Shown: positions 9,645 through 19,332 of the stretch, one piece after another | How positions within the stretch are numbered: the stretch's first letter is position 1 | How the letters are laid out: every line of letters starts with the position of its first letter | NCBI GenBank assembly: GCA_021604725.1 | Contig: BQJN01000001.1 | Coordinates: forward strand, 37,184-101,183 | DNA length: 64,000 nt | Reading direction: 5' to 3' | DNA from: Lysobacteraceae bacterium | GTDB taxonomy: Bacteria; Pseudomonadota; Gammaproteobacteria; Xanthomonadales; BQJN01 | Program-made: the position numbers and the translations under genes | Notes under the pieces: generated by a model | Databases searched by the model: none | Seen by the model: only the letters and a program-made list of their open reading frames with translations | What the model was told of the DNA's origin: nothing

Positions 9645-11803
9645 GAATCGAAGTGCTTTGATGCAACAAGAACAGACGCAGAGGACACGATCGCCATGGG
9701 TTTGGTGCTGGAGATGGTTTTGCCGTGCATGGTAGAGAATAGATAACCGATAGCGACCAATCGCTCTACGCCCGCCACCGTGGCTGCGATGTTCGCACGA
9801 TTAACCTGGATAAAAAGCGTTGGTAGTTGCTGTGTCAGCACTTGTTCTAGACCTTCCACGGCTTGCCCAAGATTGACCGAGTCGCTGATGCGAAGGGCCG
9901 CAACTATGTCGGTCGTTCGCTCGCCAATAGCATTAGACAGTTGGTTTCGGCCCATTGGAACGTTTTTCTCCGGCGAGAAACGTATCTGTTGTACTTTCCG
10001 TTCCAGGTTGTTTGCTTCGAGAGTGCAACTAAGGCAGTCAGCTAGACTGTCATTGTTTTCAAAACAGATCACTTTGCATTTGTCGAGATCGGAGATGATA
10101 TTTAGTGCCATCATTCCTGGGCCTGAGCCGAGGTCCACAAAGCAAGGGCCACCGGGGGCATGGTTCAACGTTCTGGTGATGTGGCGCGCCAGGATGGGTT
10201 CATATATTCGGCCGCGGGCCAGGAGCTCAATGGACTGCTCTCCCCGAGGGAAATACACCTTGAACCCTCGATAGTAGATTGACCTGCGGGCGGGGCCGAA
10301 ATGGTGACCAAGTTTGTCAGGCAACGCGTAGATGAGTCGCGCCAGATTCAGCAGTGGTTTGGGAAGGTTGTGACGCAAGATCCGAATTAGTCGGTGACGG
10401 ATTCGAAGCCAAAGCAGTTTTGGGTCTGGCAAGGGCTGCGGGATTTTCTTGTTGCCAAGCAGCGCCTCGCACTTTGCTACGTCAGCCTGGTCCTTGCGCT
10501 CATTGCGAATGCGCTTCATCTCAAGAATCACGGGCAGACTAGCGATTTTTAGACTATCGAATGTGAAATGCAACCTGGGGTCGGCGATGATCTCATCCAG
10601 CGCGTGCTCGTAGTAGGCTGCTTGCGAATGGTGGCAACTGATATCGTCGGTATCGAAGTTGGCGGGCAAGTTTTGTGTGGCAATGTAATCCAGGTCATCT
10701 ACGTCTCTTACGCCGTAGGCTGCCAGTGTGGCGCTGCCAGTAAGACAAATGTTGTCCAATGTCGCACTCGACTCCGTCGCAGAGGTGAGGAATGCGGCAC
10801 GCAGTTGGTCAAACCGAGGAGTTTTTGACGGGCGGTGGGTGTTAAGCCAATGGCGAGCATTGCGATTGAGCACCAGTTCAGCCAGTCGCAAGGTTTCCTC
10901 CTGGGTGTCACTGATGTGAATCGAAAAATTACCAACACCCGCGGCCATTCGAAATTGTTTTTTTGCTTCGACAAGTGAGGTTTGATCTTTGCCGTCAAAA
11001 AACAAAAACGTGACCGGCTCGCTGCCATTGAAGCGTTGCTCGACATGCTCCATCAGCCCCTTCGTAGGCGCCGATCCATGACCCACCCAGGGTTCGTCCT
11101 TGTACATAGACCTGATTAGCGCAGGTCGAGCCGACTCGTTGATTCGTAGCTGTCGATCAATAATGATTGCCGCTTCGCCACCAATGGCGTTTCGCAGAAG
11201 CGATAGTGCCTGATGGCCGACTGGAAAAACAACCGCCACTTTGGCCCACTGGCTTAGGTAGCAGTACTGGAGGGCCATCGCCTCGAGCACATCAGCAGGC
11301 AAGCCACGACGCTCAAAATACGCGTAGTTGTAACGGTCCGCTTGGTGCTGCGGAAACTCGATAGCAGTCAGTTTTGAGTGACTGGCCAGACAGGCAGCGA
11401 GACGATGGGCACCATTGAAGATGATTTGGTCTTTAGCGAGCGGGATAGGGCCTCGGTCGTCGTCAAAGCCTGATACCTTGATCGAGTCGATTAGCGCGTC
11501 GAAAGCGTCGACAAACCCTTGCTCATTTGACTTGCTTCCATCGGCTTCGTGAAAGTCATTGAATGCCCGAATGTGTTCTGAATAAATATGGCGAGCCCAG
11601 GCCGACGGCTGTCCCCGAAGGCGGGCTTGCGCATAGACATATTTCGCGGCGATGTCGAGACGTGATGGGCAAAGTAGCGCGGACGGGTCCATATCAAGCA
11701 GTCGATGCTGCGCATCCACTTTCAAAAATGACAGTTGCCACGGCCCTAAAAGGCGGCTGACTTCTGCTCGTGAGATTGTTTTTCGAGGCCCGCTTCCCGT
11801 CAC
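9641..11803 (-). CDS. Multidomain protein: ParB-like N-terminal region, nucleotidyltransferase-like region, C-terminal FkbM-type methyltransferase
   Basis: GPIPLAKDQIIFNGAHRLAACL; LTGSATLAAYGVRDVDDLDYI; CFVDLGSGPGMMALNIISDLDKCKVICFENND. Confidence 0.65.
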   Translation of the reverse strand: MTGSGPRKTISRAEVSRLLGPWQLSFLKVDAQHRLLDMDPSALLCPSRLDIAAKYVYAQARLRGQPSAWARHIYSEHIRAFNDFHEADGSKSNEQGFVDAFDALIDSIKVSGFDDDRGPIPLAKDQIIFNGAHRLAACLASHSKLTAIEFPQHQADRYNYAYFERRGLPADVLEAMALQYCYLSQWAKVAVVFPVGHQALSLLRNAIGGEAAIIIDRQLRINESARPALIRSMYKDEPWVGHGSAPTKGLMEHVEQRFNGSEPVTFLFFDGKDQTSLVEAKKQFRMAAGVGNFSIHISDTQEETLRLAELVLNRNARHWLNTHRPSKTPRFDQLRAAFLTSATESSATLDNICLTGSATLAAYGVRDVDDLDYIATQNLPANFDTDDISCHHSQAAYYEHALDEIIADPRLHFTFDSLKIASLPVILEMKRIRNERKDQADVAKCEALLGNKKIPQPLPDPKLLWLRIRHRLIRILRHNLPKPLLNLARLIYALPDKLGHHFGPARRSIYYRGFKVYFPRGEQSIELLARGRIYEPILARHITRTLNHAPGGPCFVDLGSGPGMMALNIISDLDKCKVICFENNDSLADCLSCTLEANNLERKVQQIRFSPEKNVPMGRNQLSNAIGERTTDIVAALRISDSVNLGQAVEGLEQVLTQQLPTLFIQVNRANIAATVAGVERLVAIGYLFSTMHGKTISSTKPMAIVSSASVLVASKHFDS

Positions 11804-11806
11804 GTC

Positions 11807-13123
11807 CTACCCCATCGACCAACTGGGCGAATGATACAGGCTAACGGCGACGAATATGGACCATGCCAGCGCCAGGCAAAGGATTACCAGTTTGCTAGCC
11901 AGCAGCCGCACGGCTTTTTGGCTACGGTAAAACACCAACTCGTTGACTAATGTGGCAATGATAGCGACGCAGGCGGCTGAAAAGACTACTGCCTTAAATG
12001 AGTACATCGATGCCACTATGATTGCCCCCAGCGTGACGATGCTGCGTAACACAGAATAGTAGGTGAATGGGCGGACAACAGCCATGGAACGAGCCGTCTC
12101 GTAATTGAGCATGGCCAGATAGCCGGTCGGGACAGTGGCTGACATCAGTTGGATCACCGGCACCAGGGCAACCCATTGTGGTCCCAATAGCCACGGTATA
12201 AGCGGTGGAGCCAGCAGGTAGGCGGCAATAGCGTAGACGATGGACGCTGGTCCGGCGATCATGACGTATCGGTCGAAATGTCGCTGTATCTGGGTCTTGT
12301 CCTTAAACGAAGAAAACTCGGTAAACAAGACCTGAATAGCCTGGGGCAAGACGATGTTTGGTCCCAGTTGCGCCAATTGCCCGCCCATCCTGTAAATACC
12401 AACCTGCGCTGTTCCCAGGTTGTAGGAAATAGGAATGGCATCCAGGCTGTTGATCAAGAATCCACTCATTCGCTGCGCCATGATGTGGCGGCCTCCGCTT
12501 AGCAATGGCGCAACATCTTCCTTGCTCCATTGCAGGCGCAGTTGATGATTGGATTTCAACCACATCAACAGGGCGGTGGCATAGTGGCCTGCGATAAGAC
12601 CAATGACCAGTGCGTAAACCCCGTAGCCGTTCGCCGCCAACAGCCAGGCGACCAGGCCACTGACAAGTGGCGTAATGACCTGACGCAATGCATATGCTTT
12701 GTAGTTCTGCTTTTTCAAAAACAGCGCCCCCAAAGGGTCGCTGATCGCCGTCGCGAATAAAACCAGAGCACTTAGCGGCAACAGAACAGAAAGCGCATCG
12801 AGTTGCAATGCTGACGCGGCGACGGGTGCCAGTATCAGTGCGACAAAGGCCAGGACAATGGCCAGGCCAAGTTGCAGTGTGAACTGGTAATTGATGTGGT
12901 GGTCTGGGCTTTGCCGCATGACGAAAATCTGTGTCACGCCAAAGTCACGGATCACCTCGGCGAATGAGACAAAGACCAGAACGACCGCGAATAAACCAAA
13001 CGCGGCGGGCTCGAGCAGACGTGCCACCAGCAACTGCAGCAATGGGCCGGCCAGGCGCCCAAGAAAGGTTGCCGAGATATTCCATTGCATGTTGTTAACC
13101 ATGCGCCCATTCACCGAACTCAT
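11807..13123 (-). CDS. Lipopolysaccharide/oligosaccharide flippase (Wzx/MOP superfamily)
   Basis: Polytopic protein; WNISATFLGRLAGPLLQLLVARLLEPAAFGLFAVVLVFVSFAEVIRDFGV and polysaccharide-synthase pattern. Confidence 0.85.
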   Translation of the reverse strand: MSSVNGRMVNNMQWNISATFLGRLAGPLLQLLVARLLEPAAFGLFAVVLVFVSFAEVIRDFGVTQIFVMRQSPDHHINYQFTLQLGLAIVLAFVALILAPVAASALQLDALSVLLPLSALVLFATAISDPLGALFLKKQNYKAYALRQVITPLVSGLVAWLLAANGYGVYALVIGLIAGHYATALLMWLKSNHQLRLQWSKEDVAPLLSGGRHIMAQRMSGFLINSLDAIPISYNLGTAQVGIYRMGGQLAQLGPNIVLPQAIQVLFTEFSSFKDKTQIQRHFDRYVMIAGPASIVYAIAAYLLAPPLIPWLLGPQWVALVPVIQLMSATVPTGYLAMLNYETARSMAVVRPFTYYSVLRSIVTLGAIIVASMYSFKAVVFSAACVAIIATLVNELVFYRSQKAVRLLASKLVILCLALAWSIFVAVSLYHSPSWSMG

Positions 13124-13654
13124 TGGTGCGTCTCGGTGGGGCCAGCCAGATGGCAGGTGAACAGGGGTTGATTTGCGCTTATGTCAATCACACAGGTTCG
13201 CTGGTATTTGTTCTCGATGCTCAGTTTCGAGGGAGTAGGCCGCCGGTTGCCACTTCCGTTTTTGCATTGTCGCAATGTTGCTTGCTTTGACTATAGTCGC
13301 TCTGACGCAAGCAAGTCACCTACGGGGCCTGCAGAGCAGCCCGCACTCTTCGTTATCCCTTCTCACCAGGCAGTGAGCATACTGTCGAAGGAAAGCCTCA
13401 ATTGCGAACTGCTATGTGGGCCAGATCCGTCCTGGCAGGTGAAAAGGCCACTTTGGTCATTTCCGGGTATGCTCATCATTGTTCTCAAGCATATGTTTTT
13501 ACTGAAGTATCTGGCGATGGGTGGCCGCCTTCATGAATAATGCAGGCTAGTGTAAGATGCTGCTTCATTCGTCCGCGGTTTCCCCCAATCCAAGCGGCCT
13601 AAAAGGTTCGGAATCAATGGCAACGCAAACGCTTCTTACCGGAGAACGTTCCAA

Positions 13655-15151
13655 ATGACAACGACAGGCACTGATTCGGTGCGGCGGTGGTTGCCGATAG
13701 TCATTGCGATGTCGCTGGTGGCGACGTTTTACCTTTTGCTGCCTCCAGATTCGACCTTCGTTGGAATCCTTTCGGACGGCGTTCGTTATCTGCTAATGGC
13801 GGAGCACATTGCCGGCACCGACCAGACCGTAACCGGTGCGCAGTCTGCCTTTCACGGTAGCGTCTTTCCTCCGATCTATCCCATGGTGCTGGCGACGACT
13901 GGCGCAGACCCGGCGTATTCGGCACGTCTCACTGCATTGATGTTTGCCGTGGCGGCCATTCCATTTGCTGCCTGGGCTCGAAGAGAGTTGGCGATGAGTC
14001 ATTTGTCAGCTGCCCTGTGCGTTGTGGCAGTGTGGCTATCACCATTTATGCTGGCAGCAATACTGAGCATTCACAGCGAAAGCCTGTTCCTGGTGCTGGT
14101 CATGGCCGCGACATTAGTTAGTGCATTCAGACCCAGCCCGAAAACCATGATCACACTGGGTGTTATCGTCGGCTTGGCGATACTTACTCGAACAGTCGGC
14201 ATCGCATTGCTGCCAGCATTGGTCGTGTACCTGTGGCGGGCGCGTAGCGGCAAGTTGTGGCGTTTGTTGGCTGTGGCGACGCCACTGCTGATGGTGGCGG
14301 CATGGGAGATATACAAACGATCAACGGCAATCGCGGACGTTGCTTACACGGCCAATCTGGCAGAAGCGCTGTCCAGCCCTTTGTCATGGGCCATGGCAAC
14401 AGTCTGGGCCAACGTGCTCGCTCTGAAACTGGTTGGCGAGGCATCACAGCTATGGCTGCTTGCCCTATTGCTGGGGTTGCTGGCGCTGCCGAATCTGGGC
14501 CGGCGCCTGGTACAAGCCAAATTCGATGCAATATTCGTCTTCGCCTACCTCATCATCGTTTTTCTTTGGCCGTTTCCAGAACACATGGAGCGGTTCTTTA
14601 TCCCACTCGCTCCCTTCGTTCTAGTATACGGGTTGCTTGAAGTCACCCACTGGCGGCCAAGCTGGTCGCTCAGTTGGTTGGCAGCGCTGATTATTGTCGC
14701 TCAGCTACCTGGGCTTTGGTCTTTTGCATCCAGAATGCAGGCGGCCGTACCCGAAGCGTTGGCTGAGTATCGACCTACGCCTCAGTTTTTGCGTGCAAAC
14801 AGTGATGAAGAGGCATTGATAACAGCTGAACGGTTGCATCGCGTGGTGATTGCCGCCCGCTCCGTTGCTCAGTCGGTTGAGCCGGGCCAGTGCGTCTATG
14901 CGAGCCTCTATGAATTGGTTTTTTACTATTCGAGGGTATCGACACGGCCTCTTCAGCCGGTTGCGGAAATGACTGAATGCCGGTTTGTCCTGGCCATGGC
15001 GCTGGAAGCGGATGGACCCGGTTTCGACCCCATGTATCCGATTTTCGAAGCGCTTGAGTTCGAGCCATTGTGGGTGTCCACTGACAGTCAGGGCAAGGCA
15101 GTCGCCTCCCTGTTGGATCTGCAGCCCACCACCACCGGCGGCTCCAGGTAG
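13655..15151 (+). CDS. GT-C (GT39-like) polytopic membrane glycosyltransferase
   Basis: Shares LTRTVGIALLPALV and FLWPFPEHMERFFIPL with ORF 4303-5892. Confidence 0.7.
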   Translation: MTTTGTDSVRRWLPIVIAMSLVATFYLLLPPDSTFVGILSDGVRYLLMAEHIAGTDQTVTGAQSAFHGSVFPPIYPMVLATTGADPAYSARLTALMFAVAAIPFAAWARRELAMSHLSAALCVVAVWLSPFMLAAILSIHSESLFLVLVMAATLVSAFRPSPKTMITLGVIVGLAILTRTVGIALLPALVVYLWRARSGKLWRLLAVATPLLMVAAWEIYKRSTAIADVAYTANLAEALSSPLSWAMATVWANVLALKLVGEASQLWLLALLLGLLALPNLGRRLVQAKFDAIFVFAYLIIVFLWPFPEHMERFFIPLAPFVLVYGLLEVTHWRPSWSLSWLAALIIVAQLPGLWSFASRMQAAVPEALAEYRPTPQFLRANSDEEALITAERLHRVVIAARSVAQSVEPGQCVYASLYELVFYYSRVSTRPLQPVAEMTECRFVLAMALEADGPGFDPMYPIFEALEFEPLWVSTDSQGKAVASLLDLQPTTTGGSR

Positions 15152-15162
15152 CTGGACGAGTA

Positions 15163-16416
15163 TTGGCTTCAATGCCGAAACCTAGTACAGGCCAAGTTGT
15201 CAGCGAATCACGACCGGCCATGGTCGTGGTAACAACGACTTACCCGGTCGCATCACGGCCTGATATCGCCATTCCACAGTTTGTTTCAGATCTGTGTTCG
15301 GCCTTGTCGGACAGCTATCGAATATTGGTCGTCGCCCCACATGTCGCAGGTGCCCCGACCATCGAACGAGATGGTGCGGTCATCGTTGTTCGGTTTCGTT
15401 ACGCGCCGGCAATGATGGAGACCTTGGCCTACTGCGATGGCGGGATGTTGGCAGCCGTGAGGAAGCGGCCGTGGCGCCTGATTTGGTTGCCGATCTTTTT
15501 GTGCGCCATGGCGTTGTCGACACGTCGCCTGGTGCGCCGCTCGAAAGCGGGACTTGTTCACGCCCACTGGCTATTTCCCGCCGCATTGGCGGTCCGTTTC
15601 GCTGGCAGCTTACAGGCTAAACGGCCGCGGACGTTCGTTACCAGTCATGGGGGCGACTTGCATTCACTCTCTCGCAAAGGGTTCCGTGGTGTGCTGCGGT
15701 GGCTGATACACGGCAGCACCGGGTTTGCCGTCGTTAGCCCCGCTTTGGCCGAAAAGTGTCTGGCCGATTCGCTGGTCGACAACCGGCCCCTGGTGATTCC
15801 GATGGGGGTTGACTTGCGTAACACTTTTGCTCCGCGAGCGGCAATCACTCGCAATCGACACACACTGCTGTTCGTTGGCCGGCTTGTTCGCAAGAAAGGA
15901 ATGCAAGTGTTGCTGGAGGCCTTGGCAAAGCTCAATCGACGACCAGGCGGTTTGCGCCTTCGAGTGATCGGCGATGGACCCGAACGATCGATGTTGGAAC
16001 AACGTGCCAAAAGCCTTGGCGTCAGTGATTTCGTTGACTTTCTCGGTTGGCAACCAAAGCAGAAATTGCCCGAGGCGTTTGCTTCGGCGACCGCGGCTAT
16101 TGTGCCTTCGACGAGCGGGGACTTCGGTGATAGGGAAGGGCTTGGCCTGGTAGCGATTGAGGCAATGGGGTGTCAGTGTCCTGTGATCGTTGCCGACTAT
16201 GCTGAAATCCGGCAGCTGATCCGTAATGGCGAGAATGGATTCTTGTTCAGGGAGGGCGATGCCGGTGATCTGGCGTTGGTGATCGATCAGGTGCTCAGTG
16301 CGCAACCACAGCAACTGGTGCAGATCGGTACAGCGGCGCGGGCAAGCGTTCTACACCAATTTGACTGGTCGGAAATCGCAGCATCGCACAAGGCATGGTT
16401 CGAGGCCGGTTCCTAG
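15163..16416 (+). CDS. Glycosyltransferase family 4
   Basis: LLFVGRLVRKKGMQVLLEALAKL, GDREGLGLVAIEAMGCQCPVIVADYAEI. Confidence 0.9.
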   Translation: MASMPKPSTGQVVSESRPAMVVVTTTYPVASRPDIAIPQFVSDLCSALSDSYRILVVAPHVAGAPTIERDGAVIVVRFRYAPAMMETLAYCDGGMLAAVRKRPWRLIWLPIFLCAMALSTRRLVRRSKAGLVHAHWLFPAALAVRFAGSLQAKRPRTFVTSHGGDLHSLSRKGFRGVLRWLIHGSTGFAVVSPALAEKCLADSLVDNRPLVIPMGVDLRNTFAPRAAITRNRHTLLFVGRLVRKKGMQVLLEALAKLNRRPGGLRLRVIGDGPERSMLEQRAKSLGVSDFVDFLGWQPKQKLPEAFASATAAIVPSTSGDFGDREGLGLVAIEAMGCQCPVIVADYAEIRQLIRNGENGFLFREGDAGDLALVIDQVLSAQPQQLVQIGTAARASVLHQFDWSEIAASHKAWFEAGS

Positions 16417-16471
16417 ACCGCATCGCAGATGGACGGCATCCTCCGGAGCTTGATCGGCCAGACCACTCGCG

Positions 16472-18427
16472 CTACTGAAGCGTTCCAACGTTCTGGTTCT
16501 GGCGCGCTGCGGCGATGGCCTGTCTTAGTTGCTCAATCGGCGCCCTTAACCCACTGAAAATGTGGTCGTGGCTCTCCAGCTTGCGCAAATACTGCTCGGC
16601 CAGCGCAATGTTCTTTCGTCTGAGCTCAAGATTGGCCATGGACAAAAGCGCTTGAGTGCTATTGGGCGATGCTTCAAGTACCTGTTCGATTTGCTGTTTG
16701 GCTGCTTCAAGCTGGTTGGCCGCGACCAGCCACACCGCATACTGCATACGCCACTGGTTAATGCCACCCAGGTTATCAGGGTGGGCCTGCAGCGCTGTAC
16801 GAAGGCCAACTTCTGCGATATCCGCCATGTCCTGTGCGCCTACCAAAGAACAGGCCGACGATTGCTTAAGCTCGGCCACCTTCTGGAAAGTCCGATAGGA
16901 CTCGTAATTTCGGCTCGGCTCGGCTGCTAGCGACAAGATCGACTGTTTCCGCTCTGCAGTAATCAGCTGCCCGGATCGGCACGTTAGCAACAACTCCAGC
17001 GAGGCTAGCCTGGCGTCACCTGCAAACCTCCACTTCATCATTTCCAGGTGATTCCTGGCATCGGTGTGATATCCGGAGAATGACAGGTAGGCGACCATTT
17101 CCGAGTTGGCTCTGAACGAGCCCGATCTGAATTCGACCTCTGACAATAAAAAGCTGTCCATGGTGGCCCACGTCGTCGTGCGCCGCAGGGTCACAAAAGA
17201 CAGCGTCAACACCAGCGCCAGACCAATGGTGATCAGAACACGAGGTCGAATGGTCTCGCTTTGCATGTTGCCAATGGCGACAGCGACGAGCAACGCGGGT
17301 CCAAGCAAGGGCAGATAATTGCGGTGTTCGAAAGCCAGTTCCAGAGGCAGAACTGTAGACTCAAGCAGGTGGCCTGCGAAGAACCATAGTATTGCGAAAG
17401 CGATTAACGGTGCGCTGCGACGCAGGAGCAACGCTGTGCCCAGCGCTGCCAGGAAAGCAGCGCTGATTGCATAGGTCGCGGCAGACGCTGTTCGAACTAC
17501 CGGCATGTCATCGAGATAAAAGCCAAAATGGCTGGGCACGGGGATCAAAATAGCCTTCAAGTAGTGGCCCATCACATGAATCTGTGACAGCACGCGCTCA
17601 TACAAATCAAAGTCTCGAACCGCATAGCCACTCATCAAGGAATTGAAATGGCTGAAGAAATAGACCATGCCCAGGGCGATGGGCAGTATCGCCAGTATGA
17701 GCATGGCGGCTTTACGATCGGAGCGGCCCGACAAAGGGAACGACTGCAAAACGGTCAACTCACAAACCACAAACAATACCGGCAGCAATGCGCCGTTTTC
17801 TTTTGAAAGGACGGCGAGAGCGCAACAGGTGCCCACAGCCAAAATTGCCAGCAAGGTCGTAAACAGCGGCTTGCGAGGGCGTGAGCGTACAAACAGATAA
17901 CCGATAACAGCAAGCAACGAAAAAGTAGCGCTGAGCTGCGTCATGCGTTGCGTCACGTACAGCACCGTACTGACCTGCAGTGGATGAATAGCCCAGACTG
18001 CCGCGGCCAGGCTGGCGACGAAAATGGCTGTCTGCCTATTGCATCGGGTCAGTGACAACAGCTGCCATACCAGGACATAACAAAGGACTGCGTTGATGCC
18101 GTGAATCAGCAGGTTTGTAGCCTTGTAGCTTCGTGTCTGCAGGGTGCTTGGGTAGCCATCCAGGGCGTGGTTGACCAGGAAGCTCAAGTTTGCGACCGGT
18201 CTTCGCAACAACCCAGACTTGTTCTCGAGTGCCTTCTCTACCCATCGCGAGGCCGAGCTGCCCTCTTTTATCGTCATCAAAGTTGCGTTGGAGTAGTCAT
18301 CGAAAACGAAAGGCCCGGACAGGCCCGGTGCGTATATGGCGACCAGCAACAGGAGTGTTGCCGTCACTAGCCCGAGCGGTAATGCGATCTTCTTCATGAC
18401 TTGATTGCGCCAGGTTTTGGTCTGCAA
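16472..18427 (-). CDS. Polytopic membrane protein with C-terminal TPR-like repeats (TMTC/GT-C-like), candidate glycosyltransferase
   Basis: GPFVFDDYSNATLMTIKEG, RRPVANLSFLVNHALDG, ~10 hydrophobic segments then helical repeats (LEASPNSTQALLSMANLELRRKNIALAEQYL). Confidence 0.7.
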   Translation of the reverse strand: MQTKTWRNQVMKKIALPLGLVTATLLLLVAIYAPGLSGPFVFDDYSNATLMTIKEGSSASRWVEKALENKSGLLRRPVANLSFLVNHALDGYPSTLQTRSYKATNLLIHGINAVLCYVLVWQLLSLTRCNRQTAIFVASLAAAVWAIHPLQVSTVLYVTQRMTQLSATFSLLAVIGYLFVRSRPRKPLFTTLLAILAVGTCCALAVLSKENGALLPVLFVVCELTVLQSFPLSGRSDRKAAMLILAILPIALGMVYFFSHFNSLMSGYAVRDFDLYERVLSQIHVMGHYLKAILIPVPSHFGFYLDDMPVVRTASAATYAISAAFLAALGTALLLRRSAPLIAFAILWFFAGHLLESTVLPLELAFEHRNYLPLLGPALLVAVAIGNMQSETIRPRVLITIGLALVLTLSFVTLRRTTTWATMDSFLLSEVEFRSGSFRANSEMVAYLSFSGYHTDARNHLEMMKWRFAGDARLASLELLLTCRSGQLITAERKQSILSLAAEPSRNYESYRTFQKVAELKQSSACSLVGAQDMADIAEVGLRTALQAHPDNLGGINQWRMQYAVWLVAANQLEAAKQQIEQVLEASPNSTQALLSMANLELRRKNIALAEQYLRKLESHDHIFSGLRAPIEQLRQAIAAARQNQNVGTLQ

Positions 18428-18498
18428 GAGAGGCGGACGTTATATCGCTGTTGTTTCGCTACGCGTTCAGCTTGGTTGCCAATCGCTGAGTTTCGCAC

Positions 18499-18530
18499 AA
18501 AAAAAAAGGCCGGAGCAATGCTCCGGCCTT
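18499..18530 (-). terminator. Rho-independent terminator of pilA1
   Basis: Minus strand GGCCGGAGC-ATT-GCTCCGGCC followed by a T9 run, just after the pilA1 stop. Confidence 0.9.
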
Positions 18531-18555
18531 CTCTTCGACTATGTCGACGAGCGAA

Positions 18556-19002
18556 TTACGGTCTGCAGCTTGAAGGTGCGTAGCCGGTTGCGCCAGTTGA
18601 CGTACAAGTCCAGTCGACACCGGTGATCTGACCGTTGTTGGTCAAAGTGGTCGGGGTCAACGTAATGGCCAGCGTGCCTGCGCCTGACGGAATGTCTACA
18701 CCGGTTTCATTGACGTCGATGGTGATCGCGCCGTTAGCGCCTACGGTGACGGAGGTGCAGAAAGAGCTTACGAAGCCGTTGTAGCCGGCTGCCGTATTGT
18801 TGGCCGGATAAGCTCCACCGGTGTTGTTGATGCGAGTTTCAGCAACCGCCAGCTTGGCCGGAGCAGCTGCGTATACGCACTCAGATACGCGGGTACGAAC
18901 CGTGTAGTCTTGGTAAGCAGGAATGGCGATGGCCATCAAAATACCCAGGATCGCGATGACGATCATGAGTTCGATAAGGGTGAAGCCTTGTTGGTTTCTC
19001 AT
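18556..19002 (-). CDS. pilA: Type IV major pilin (copy 1)
   Basis: Type III signal peptide [39 protein letters not shown]-terminal Cys pair. Confidence 0.95.
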   Translation of the reverse strand: MRNQQGFTLIELMIVIAILGILMAIAIPAYQDYTVRTRVSECVYAAAPAKLAVAETRINNTGGAYPANNTAAGYNGFVSSFCTSVTVGANGAITIDVNETGVDIPSGAGTLAITLTPTTLTNNGQITGVDWTCTSTGATGYAPSSCRP

Positions 19003-19076
19003 GTTAAGTAGTCCTCAAACTGTTGACGCGTTTTCATTGGATCGCTCGGAACGCCCGAACGTCGAGGTAAATTGAA

Positions 19077-19091
19077 GCACGATTTGTGCCA
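19077..19091 (-). promoter_or_regulatory. Putative sigma-54 (-24/-12) promoter of pilA1
   Basis: Minus strand TGGCACAAATCGTGC; GG and GC separated by 10 nt as in TGGCAC-N5-TTGC; ~75 bp upstream of the pilA1 ATG. Confidence 0.75.
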
Positions 19092-19252
19092 CAGTGGCTA
19101 GTATTGATTCGTTCAGAGCTGATTTTTTATTAAAAAACATCACGCAAGGTGATGAAAAACAATTAAAAATTGTGTTGTTTCTATGTGTTACGAAATTTCC
19201 CGCGAAGAAAACGCTTTTTTTATTTTTCTGAGGTCTTGGTGTCAGCTGACTC

Positions 19253-19295
19253 TCAGCGTCACATAAACTGGCCAAGGTGCCGTTCAGCGTCACAT
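19253..19295 (-). promoter_or_regulatory. Candidate upstream activator sites (direct repeat)
   Basis: TCAGCGTCACAT occurs at 19253-19264 and 19284-19295, 31 bp apart, upstream of the sigma-54-like promoter. Confidence 0.45.
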
Positions 19296-19332
19296 GTGGC
19301 CGCTCAATCCTGGCCAACGCTGCTGGCATTGC

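Noticed and set aside
13181-13540. 119-aa plus-strand ORF in the gap before the GT39-like gene
   Set aside because: No motif, odd composition, no clear SD; treated as intergenic, though not formally excluded
15664-16314. 216-aa minus-strand ORF
   Set aside because: Antisense to the GT4 gene 15163-16416; no recognisable motif
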